Shown: positions 1-5,452 of the stretch, one piece after another
Position numbering within the stretch: the first letter of the stretch is position 1
How the letters are laid out: each line of letters opens with the position of its first letter
Origin: Deltaproteobacteria bacterium
Lineage (GTDB): Bacteria; Desulfobacterota; Desulfuromonadia; Desulfuromonadales; JAAYDE01
Length of the DNA stretch: 5,452 nt
Reading direction: 5' to 3'
Assembly (NCBI GenBank): GCA_017417085.1
Contig: JAFPZV010000009.1
Location: 1 to 5,452 of the forward strand
Notes under the pieces: model-generated
Database searches by the model: none
What the model was told of the DNA's origin: nothing
What the model saw: the letters and a program-made list of their open reading frames with translations, nothing else
Program-made: the position numbers and the translations under genes

Positions 1-6
1 TGCACG

Positions 7-522
7 TTACAGTGTCTCCGGCGAAGTTTGCCCCGCATCCAGCAGGAAGTACCGGTGCCGTGGGCAAAAGGCCCGCAAACTGCCGGGCATGTCCGCAAAC
101 AGTTCCGAAACATCCTTTGGTGCCTGCCAATTCCGGCTGCCATTGTAGATCACCAGCGGAAAAACCGGCGGCAATCCTTCCTTCTGCTCAACCTGCCCGG
201 ATTTCACCAGATCGAGCAGCAAGAGCGCTGTATAGGAAAGCATCCTGAGCGCCATCCAATGATCCGGCGTACTCTGAAATTCCAGGAGCAGGGCTACGTA
301 GCACCACTGTCCTCGTTTCCAGCCCACCCGCCAGACGATATCGTCGTGCCGCTCGCGCAGATCCCCGGTCACCCAGGAGCCCGGATACCGCTCCAGCGTA
401 GAGAAATCCAGTTCAGATACAAAATCTTCCGGCACAAAGTCCCGCAAAAGCGAGGCAACCATCTCCGGATTGCTGAAAAACTGTTTGTAGGCCGCATCAT
501 GCGGAGTTCGTTCCATACTCAT
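7..522 (-). CDS. Rpn-family PD-(D/E)XK nuclease / putative transposase, short form
   Basis: This 171-residue protein belongs to the Rpn (recombination-promoting nuclease, YhgA-like, 'transposase_31') family, whose characterised members are DNA endonucleases that raise RecA-independent recombination. The N-terminal HDAAYKQFF block (residues 8-16), the acidic Asp61 in RERHDDIVWRV, the LLLEFQS block (Glu81, Gln83) and the following PPVFPLVIYNG segment (about 118-128) fit the family's nuclease core in order. A TAA stop at 7-9 ends it just after HRYFLLDAG, whereas family members I know usually run to roughly 290-330 residues, so the C-terminal half seems missing. That could be a nonsense mutation, a decayed gene or a natural short form; only six bases lie beyond the stop. 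The start is one base after the aminotransferase stop. An ATG two codons further in (514-516) is equally possible, since only a weak GGAAAAAGAG precedes either. Family assignment is confident; the activity of this copy is doubtful. Confidence 0.8.
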   Translation of the reverse strand: MSMERTPHDAAYKQFFSNPEMVASLLRDFVPEDFVSELDFSTLERYPGSWVTGDLRERHDDIVWRVGWKRGQWCYVALLLEFQSTPDHWMALRMLSYTALLLLDLVKSGQVEQKEGLPPVFPLVIYNGSRNWQAPKDVSELFADMPGSLRAFCPRHRYFLLDAGQTSPETL

Positions 523-523
523 T

Positions 524-1630
524 TTACTCTTTTTCCAGATAGTCCTCCAGCGCCTTCAAAGCGGCCGGCATGTTACGCCGTCCAAAACCGATGCGCAGAT
601 GATTGCCGGTATCCTCGTAGACCGTTCCCGGCAGCAGCAAAACGCCGGCATCCCGCGCCAGCTTCTCGCAGAAGGGTTCTACCGCCTCGCCGAGCAATTT
701 GGGAAAGGCAATGGGGCCAGCCTGTGGCCGTTGCCAGCTGAAGCGATCGGCATGGCGGGCAAAAAAGTCATCCAGCAAAGCGAGATTCCGGACGATAATT
801 TTGCGGTTGCGTTGCGCCAGCTGTTCCCGGTTGCGCAGGGCGATTTCTGCCAGCAGCTCGGCAGGTGCACTGTTGCAGATGGTGGTGTAGTCCTTGAGCG
901 CCGCGACCCGTCGCAGCAGTTTTTCATCATGGGTGGCGATCCAGCCGATCCGCAGGCCCGCAAGCCCGTAGGTCTTGGACATAACGCCGATTGAAACGGT
1001 GGAAGGGCCACAGTCACAGGCGGCGGGCAGCAGATGGGACACGTCGTATTCGCTCCCGCGATAGACTTCGTCCACCAGAAGGGATGCGCCGCAGTCCTGC
1101 GCAATCGCCACGACCCGATGCAGTTCCTCCGCGGTAAGATGGCTTCCCGTGGGATTGTGCGGCGTGTTGAGAACGATGGCGCGGGTATTGGGGCGGACAA
1201 GTGCGCACAGTTCGTCGATATCCAGCCGCCAGCCGTTTTCCTCGCGCGCCCGCCAGAGAGAAAAAGGATGCCCCGAGGAACGCGCCACCTCCAGCAAGGA
1301 CTGATAGCAGGGCCAGTGCACAATAACGTGATCGCCTTCGCCGAGCAGCGCCTGCATCAGCAGGAAGATGGCCTCCTGCGCTCCGCTGTGCACCAGCACT
1401 TCCTCCGGAGCGATGCTGTCGTAGACAGCGGCTATTTCCCGCCGCAGCGAAGGAGCGCCGGGAGCTTCGGTATAGCCCAACCAGAGCCGGTTCAGGCGTT
1501 CGGCCGCTTCCGGCTCCAGTGCCAGCAGATCGCCAACGCTTACCGACTCGCAGTCGGAGGCGCAGAGCAGATGCCGCACCGTGAATTCGTAACGCGCAAA
1601 GTAGCGCTCCAGTTTGAAAGGCGGCAGCAT
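524..1630 (-). CDS. PLP-dependent class I/II aminotransferase, substrate unknown
   Basis: The 368-residue product is a fold-type I aminotransferase that would use pyridoxal phosphate in the cytoplasm. Visible landmarks are NTPHNPTG (155-162), DEVY (187-190), the Schiff-base lysine Lys219 in SKTYGLAGLRIGW, and Arg346 in HLRIGFG, expected to hold the substrate carboxylate. Length is normal for the class and all key residues are present. The N-terminal block LERYFARYEF resembles a subgroup annotated only as 'aminotransferase class I/II', with some likeness to capreomycidine-synthase-type enzymes; that link is from memory and weak, so no substrate is assigned. The open frame extends 23 codons upstream to 1699. 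I chose the ATG at 1628-1630 because AAAGGAG lies 7 bases before it and because the longer form would overlap the acylphosphatase gene. It sits 22 bases after acylphosphatase and 1 base before the Rpn gene, suggesting one transcript. Confidence 0.88.
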   Translation of the reverse strand: MLPPFKLERYFARYEFTVRHLLCASDCESVSVGDLLALEPEAAERLNRLWLGYTEAPGAPSLRREIAAVYDSIAPEEVLVHSGAQEAIFLLMQALLGEGDHVIVHWPCYQSLLEVARSSGHPFSLWRAREENGWRLDIDELCALVRPNTRAIVLNTPHNPTGSHLTAEELHRVVAIAQDCGASLLVDEVYRGSEYDVSHLLPAACDCGPSTVSIGVMSKTYGLAGLRIGWIATHDEKLLRRVAALKDYTTICNSAPAELLAEIALRNREQLAQRNRKIIVRNLALLDDFFARHADRFSWQRPQAGPIAFPKLLGEAVEPFCEKLARDAGVLLLPGTVYEDTGNHLRIGFGRRNMPAALKALEDYLEKE

Positions 1631-1637
1631 GACATAA

Positions 1638-1644
1638 CTCCTTT
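1638..1644 (-). promoter_or_regulatory. Ribosome binding site of the aminotransferase
   Basis: AAAGGAG on the minus strand lies 7 bases before the ATG at 1628-1630. It decides this start over the upstream ATG at 1697-1699, which would lie inside the acylphosphatase gene. Confidence 0.8.
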
Positions 1645-1652
1645 CCGGTGTT

Positions 1653-1928
1653 TTAGCGCCTGACGGAAAAAGCCTCAAAGCCTTCCAGCGTGTCGGCATA
1701 CTGCGCCTCCAGGCGTTCCACCCAGGATAGGGGAGGACCGCGGCGCGCCCACGTTTCCAGCGCCAGCAAAGCGTCAGCCTCCCCTTCAGCCGCCACTTTC
1801 ACCGATCCGTCCTCCACATTGCTCACCCAGCCGGTCAGCTTCAGACTGGTTGCCTTTCTGCGGGTGGCGGCGCGAAAACCGACGCCCTGCACCCGTCCCC
1901 AAACTTGCAATTCCAGATGTCGTTTCAT
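1653..1928 (-). CDS. acyP: Acylphosphatase
   Basis: The 91-residue protein is a standard-size acylphosphatase, a small cytoplasmic alpha/beta sandwich enzyme that hydrolyses carboxyl-phosphate bonds in compounds such as acetyl phosphate and 1,3-bisphosphoglycerate. The family signature GRVQGVGFR spans residues 11-19 and contains the phosphate-binding Arg19. The second signature, GWVSNVEDGSV (33-43), supplies catalytic Asn37. The C-terminus EGFEAFSVRR also fits the family. The frame stays open upstream to 2174, but nothing before MKRHLELQVWG resembles the family, and AAGGGGG lies 5 bases before the chosen ATG at 1926-1928. An alternative ATG at 1957-1959 has only a poor binding site. It is the first gene of the leftward set and is transcribed divergently from the polyamine genes. 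Physiological role in bacteria is poorly defined. Confidence 0.95.
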   Translation of the reverse strand: MKRHLELQVWGRVQGVGFRAATRRKATSLKLTGWVSNVEDGSVKVAAEGEADALLALETWARRGPPLSWVERLEAQYADTLEGFEAFSVRR

Positions 1929-2006
1929 AAGAGCCCCCTTCCCCTTGCCATCCTTCATAAAAAACTTTTTTCGTTTTCTCCAAAAACGTCCGGCGTGAAA
2001 AAGCGG

Positions 2007-2034
2007 TTGCATCCGGTAAAAATCTTCAGATAAA
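2007..2034 (+). promoter_or_regulatory. Possible sigma70-type promoter for the polyamine operon
   Basis: TTGCAT (2007-2012) and GATAAA (2029-2034) are separated by 16 bases; they match the -35 and -10 consensus at 3 and 4 of 6 positions. An alternative is GTGACA (2038-2043, 5 of 6) with TACAAA (2059-2064, 4 of 6), but its spacer of 15 bases is short. Either would give a leader of roughly 100-140 bases containing the hairpin at 2088-2123. The -35 of the first option overlaps the imperfect CGG-N-TGCA-N-CCG dyad, which might be an operator. The call is weak. Confidence 0.2.
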
Positions 2035-2087
2035 ACTGTGACACGAACGCTTGAAAGATACAAAAGATTTTGACGCTTCCCCCAAAA

Positions 2088-2123
2088 GGAATTTTTCCTG
2101 CGCGCACCGCGGGAAAAAATTTC
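2088..2123 (+). promoter_or_regulatory. Leader hairpin upstream of carboxyspermidine synthase
   Basis: Bases 2092-2102 (TTTTTCCTGCG) pair with 2108-2118 (CGCGGGAAAAA) as an uninterrupted 11-pair stem with one G-U wobble and a 5-base CGCAC loop. Beyond one bulged A (2119), GGAA (2088-2091) pairs on with TTTC (2120-2123), again with one wobble. No U-tract follows on the plus strand, so it is not an intrinsic terminator. It lies 53 bases before the start codon at 2177, in the probable 5' untranslated leader, so it could be an RNA regulatory element or mRNA-stabilising structure. As DNA it could also be a protein-binding dyad. I recognise no known riboswitch class. Confidence 0.4.
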
Positions 2124-2162
2124 ATGCAAAGTCCTTGGGACATGCGCAAGCCCAATTTGACG

Positions 2163-2169
2163 AAAGGAG
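2163..2169 (+). promoter_or_regulatory. Ribosome binding site of carboxyspermidine synthase
   Basis: AAAGGAG lies 7 bases before the ATG at 2177-2179. It selects this start over the in-frame ATG at 2051-2053, whose 42 extra codons would run through the leader hairpin and do not look like protein. Confidence 0.85.
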
Positions 2170-2176
2170 AACATAC

Positions 2177-3373
<1,197 letters not shown>

Positions 3374-3387
3374 ACGGAACGGAAGAC

Positions 3388-4533
3388 ATGACCGACCACA
3401 TCGCACGGATCCTTGAAGCGGCGCCCTCCCCGGCCTTCGTCATCGATCTGGGGGCCCTGCGCGGCAATCTCGCGCTGCTTGACCGGGTGCGCAAGGCAAG
3501 CGGCGCAAAGATTCTACTTGCCCTCAAGGCCTTTTCCGCCTGGCGGCTCTTTCCCCTGATGCGCCCCTTTCTGGATGGCGTCTGCGCCAGCTCCATCTGG
3601 GAGGCGCGTTTGGGGCACGAACACTTCGGCGGCGAGGTGCATGCCTTCGCCGCCGCTTTAAACGAGGCGGACGCCAGCACGCTGGCAGAGGTCGCCAGCC
3701 ACCTCTCCTGCAACTCCATCGGGCAGCTGGAACGCTTCCGGCCGCTCTGGGAGGCTTCTCCGCTTTCGGTGGGACTGCGGGTCAATCCCGAGCATTCCGA
3801 AGGGGCGACACCGATCTACGACCCCTGTGCGCCGGGATCGCGCCTCGGCATTCCGCTCGCGGAATTTCCCGAAACACTGCCTCGCGGCGTGGAGGGGCTG
3901 CACATGCATACGCTCTGCGAACAGCTCTTCGAGCCGCTTGCCCGTACCGCGGCGATTTTCGAGGAAAAGTTCGGAAAACATCTCGCAAAATGCCGCTGGC
4001 TCAATCTGGGCGGCGGCCACCACATCACGCGGGAGGGATACGATATCGAAGGCCTGGTGCGGCTCGTCGGACATTTCCGCCGGAAATACGGCGTGGAGGT
4101 CTATCTGGAGCCGGGAGAGGCGGCAGTGCTGAAGACGGGAGTGCTGGTGGCCACAGTGCTGGACGTGGTGCGCAACGGCATGGAAATCGCCATCCTTGAC
4201 GTTTCCGCCTCCTGCCACATGCCCGATGTGCTGGAAATGCCCTACCGTCCCGAAATAGTGGGCGGTTTCGCGCCGGGTGAGAAAGACTACACCTACCGGC
4301 TGGCAGGTCCCTCCTGCCTTGCCGGAGACGTCATCGGCGACTGGTCCTTTGAAAGGCCGCTCAAGGCGGGCGATCGGCTGGCCTTCCTTGACATGGCCCA
4401 CTACACCACGGTCAAAACCACCATGTTCAACGGGATCCGGCATCCGGCGATCTGCGCCTTCGAGCCGGAAGACAACGAGGTGACCGTGCTGAGGGAATTC
4501 AACTACGCCGACTTCCGTGACCGCATGTGCTAG
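3388..4533 (+). CDS. nspC: Carboxynorspermidine/carboxyspermidine decarboxylase
   Basis: This 381-residue PLP enzyme (alanine racemase-like fold type III) removes the carboxyl group of carboxynorspermidine or carboxyspermidine, giving norspermidine or spermidine, the second step after the preceding gene. The PLP lysine is Lys47 in LLALKAFSAW. The phosphate-binding glycine run is LNLGGGHHIT (Gly208-210), EPGEAAV follows, and GPSCLAGD supplies Cys310, the residue contributed across the dimer interface in related decarboxylases. Length matches NspC from Vibrio, and the pattern CASSIWEARLGHEHFGGEVHAF is characteristic. The start is uncertain. ATG at 3358-3360 overlaps the upstream gene by 16 bases and is preceded by GGAAGG. 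ATG at 3388-3390 has GGAA 8 bases upstream and gives an N-terminus nearer the family, so I chose the latter. Close linkage suggests translational coupling. Confidence 0.94.
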   Translation: MTDHIARILEAAPSPAFVIDLGALRGNLALLDRVRKASGAKILLALKAFSAWRLFPLMRPFLDGVCASSIWEARLGHEHFGGEVHAFAAALNEADASTLAEVASHLSCNSIGQLERFRPLWEASPLSVGLRVNPEHSEGATPIYDPCAPGSRLGIPLAEFPETLPRGVEGLHMHTLCEQLFEPLARTAAIFEEKFGKHLAKCRWLNLGGGHHITREGYDIEGLVRLVGHFRRKYGVEVYLEPGEAAVLKTGVLVATVLDVVRNGMEIAILDVSASCHMPDVLEMPYRPEIVGGFAPGEKDYTYRLAGPSCLAGDVIGDWSFERPLKAGDRLAFLDMAHYTTVKTTMFNGIRHPAICAFEPEDNEVTVLREFNYADFRDRMC

Positions 4534-4540
4534 AGGAGGG
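4534..4540 (+). promoter_or_regulatory. Strong ribosome binding site of the LnuA-like gene
   Basis: AGGAGGG starts immediately after the nspC TAG stop and lies 5 bases before the ATG at 4546-4548. It is the strongest Shine-Dalgarno match in the window, so this gene probably is well translated from the operon mRNA. Confidence 0.85.
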
Positions 4541-4545
4541 AAATC

Positions 4546-5031
4546 ATGGGAAGCAAGACTTCGGTCACCCTGAACGATCTGCTGCGCGTGCTGGATCTAC
4601 TGGACAACACAGGGATCGTCTACTGGCTGGACGGCGGCTGGGGCGTGGATGCGCTGGCCGGGCGGCAAACCCGCGAGCACCGGGATGTGGACATTGACTT
4701 CGACGCCCGCGCAATTGATGCGCTGTTACAGGTTCTTGCGCAATCCGGCTATACGGTCGAAACGGATCAGCGGCCTTGCCGCATCGAACTGTACAGCGGC
4801 ACGCTGGGATATATCGACATTCATCCCTTCGTGCTGCTGGAAGACGGCGGCGCCAAACAGGCGAAGCCGGAGGGTGGCTGGTGGGAATTTCCGGCGCACT
4901 ACTTCGGGGAAACGGTTTTTGAGGGCCGCAGGCTACGCTGCGTTTCCCCCGCGGGACAACGGGCTTTTCACAGTGGCTACGAGTTGCGCGCGGTGGATCG
5001 CCACGATCTGGCGCTGCTCGAAAACTTGTGA
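4546..5031 (+). CDS. LnuA-like small nucleotidyltransferase
   Basis: The 161-residue protein is a minimal Pol-beta-type nucleotidyltransferase. It resembles lincosamide nucleotidyltransferase Lnu(A)/LinA along its whole length, and as I recall has the same length. That enzyme inactivates lincomycin and clindamycin by adding AMP. Shared blocks are YWLDGGWGVD (26-35), REHRDVDIDFDA (43-54), IDIHPF (90-95), the PEGG segment and FHSGYEL near the C-terminus. Asp47 and Asp49 should bind metal and Asp91 should be the third carboxylate, by analogy with ANT(2'')-type enzymes; all are present. It sits 12 bases after nspC and 26 before ung with no mobile-element signature, so it looks like a resident gene, not a recently acquired cassette. 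Its true substrate is unknown: lincosamide resistance is possible, but a metabolic or other aminosugar-like substrate is equally open. An AadB-like aminoglycoside enzyme is less likely given the closer Lnu(A) resemblance. Confidence 0.88.
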   Translation: MGSKTSVTLNDLLRVLDLLDNTGIVYWLDGGWGVDALAGRQTREHRDVDIDFDARAIDALLQVLAQSGYTVETDQRPCRIELYSGTLGYIDIHPFVLLEDGGAKQAKPEGGWWEFPAHYFGETVFEGRRLRCVSPAGQRAFHSGYELRAVDRHDLALLENL

Positions 5032-5042
5032 TGATTCAAAAT

Positions 5043-5048
5043 AAGGAG
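5043..5048 (+). promoter_or_regulatory. Ribosome binding site of ung
   Basis: AAGGAG lies 9 bases before the ATG at 5058-5060, in the 26-base gap after the LnuA-like gene. It supports that start. Confidence 0.75.
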
Positions 5049-5057
5049 AACCTTCCC

Positions 5058-5452
5058 ATGGACGTCCATCTTGAATCAGGCTGGACACGCGCATTGGCGG
5101 CGGAATTTTCCGCGCCCTATTTCGCCTCCTTGAGCGATTTCGTCGATCACGCCTATGCCGCGGGCCCCGTCTATCCGCCGGCCCATCTGATCTTCAATGC
5201 CTTTCGGCTCTGTCCGCTGGAAGCGGTCAAGGTGGTGATTGTGGGGCAGGATCCCTATCACGGCGCCGGTCAGGCCAATGGCCTGAGTTTTTCGGTCAAC
5301 GACGGCGTCAAGCTGCCGCCTTCGCTGAAAAACATCTTCCGGGAGGTTGCCGCCGATACCGGCGTAACGCCGCTGGCTTCGGGCAATCTGGAACGCTGGG
5401 CGAAACAGGGGGTGTTGCTGCTCAACACCACGCTCACGGTCGAGGAAGGCAA
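5058..5452 (+). CDS. ung: Uracil-DNA glycosylase, family 1 (N-terminal part)
   Basis: The first 131 codons of uracil-DNA glycosylase are present; the window ends before the stop, leaving roughly 90-100 residues unseen for a family that usually has 220-230. The enzyme excises uracil from DNA after cytosine deamination or dUTP misincorporation and starts base excision repair. The catalytic water-activating loop GQDPYHG is at residues 63-69 with Asp65 as the key acid. Phe78 in GLSFSV stacks on uracil, LPPSLKNIFRE forms the conserved Pro-rich/Ser region, and GVLLLNTTLTVE follows as in E. coli Ung. No insertion or frameshift is seen. The uracil-binding Asn in LLLNT is present, while the His-containing C-terminal loop lies outside. 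It is in the same direction as the polyamine genes, 26 bases downstream of the LnuA-like gene, and may be co-transcribed although its function is unrelated. Confidence 0.96.
   Translation, partial: MDVHLESGWTRALAAEFSAPYFASLSDFVDHAYAAGPVYPPAHLIFNAFRLCPLEAVKVVIVGQDPYHGAGQANGLSFSVNDGVKLPPSLKNIFREVAADTGVTPLASGNLERWAKQGVLLLNTTLTVEEG

Larger units (their letters stand above)
1929..2176. other. Divergent intergenic region
   Basis: These 248 bases separate the two oppositely directed gene sets and must carry a promoter for each unless transcription enters from elsewhere. The stretch is visibly richer in A/T than the flanking genes, with A and T tracts around 1956-1986. It holds several dyads: A6-C-T6 at 1959-1971, CGTTTT/AAAACG at 1972-1988, an imperfect CGG-N-TGCA-N-CCG at 2004-2015, a strong hairpin at 2088-2123, and GTCC/GGAC at 2131-2141. 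No reading frame here has both a ribosome binding site and recognisable protein sequence. No promoter with near-consensus boxes on either strand stands out. Confidence 0.7.

Noticed and set aside
28..741. Plus-strand open frames opposite the Rpn and aminotransferase genes (28-741, 1034-1663 and others)
   Set aside because: They are shadows of the minus-strand genes, with low-complexity Arg/Pro-rich products and no ribosome binding sites.
1631..1699. A 23-codon extension of the aminotransferase into the acylphosphatase gene
   Set aside because: A well-spaced AAAGGAG supports the internal ATG at 1628-1630, and the extra residues show no similarity to the family.
2088..2123. Intrinsic terminator at the leader hairpin
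   Set aside because: No T-run follows the stem on the plus strand. On the minus strand the hairpin lies upstream of acylphosphatase, where no gene would end; the T-rich flanks are part of the stem itself.
1929..2174. An 82-codon upstream extension of acylphosphatase
   Set aside because: The family is about 90 residues and begins at MKRHLELQVWG. The extension is intergenic sequence without protein character.
2051..2176. A 42-codon N-terminal extension of the synthase from ATG 2051
   Set aside because: It has no Shine-Dalgarno, runs through the leader hairpin and precedes a normal Rossmann start that has AAAGGAG at the right distance.
3658..4443. Minus-strand 261-codon open frame opposite nspC
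   Set aside because: It lies wholly antisense to a gene with clear catalytic motifs and has no start signal or recognisable domain.
4649..5044. Plus-strand 131-codon frame overlapping the LnuA-like gene in another phase
   Set aside because: The in-phase frame at 4546-5031 carries the full nucleotidyltransferase signature and the strong ribosome binding site.

Overview
The window carries seven protein genes in two divergent, tightly packed sets around a ~250-base intergenic region (1929-2176). It looks like a Gram-negative bacterium of moderately high GC content: strong purine-rich Shine-Dalgarno sites precede most genes, gaps are short, and it uses the aspartate-semialdehyde (carboxyspermidine) route to polyamines. 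The phylum cannot be fixed from the sequence. Desulfovibrionales-like or Lentisphaerota-like anaerobes would fit the gene content, but that is a guess.

Left arm, minus strand, read from the centre outward: a 91-residue acylphosphatase (1653-1928), a fold-type I PLP aminotransferase of unassigned substrate (524-1630), and an Rpn-family PD-(D/E)XK nuclease/'putative transposase' (7-522). The last one stops right after its nuclease core and is probably shorter than its relatives. Gaps of 22 and 1 bases suggest a single transcript.

Right arm, plus strand: a saccharopine-dehydrogenase-like carboxy(nor)spermidine synthase (2177-3373), carboxynorspermidine decarboxylase NspC (3388-4533), a small nucleotidyltransferase closely resembling lincosamide nucleotidyltransferase LnuA (4546-5031), and the first 131 codons of uracil-DNA glycosylase Ung (5058 to the window edge). 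Gaps are 14, 12 and 26 bases. The first two genes form the two-step route from a diamine plus aspartate semialdehyde to spermidine or norspermidine. The other two have no obvious link to it and may simply be co-transcribed.

The intergenic region must hold both divergent promoters. It also contains a well-formed hairpin (2088-2123) in the likely 5' leader of the polyamine genes, followed by a short hairpin with an alternative pairing just before the ribosome binding site. The points most worth a second look are this leader, the antibiotic-resistance-like enzyme inside a housekeeping operon, and the orphan aminotransferase. I see no RNA gene, CRISPR array, insertion sequence or clear terminator.
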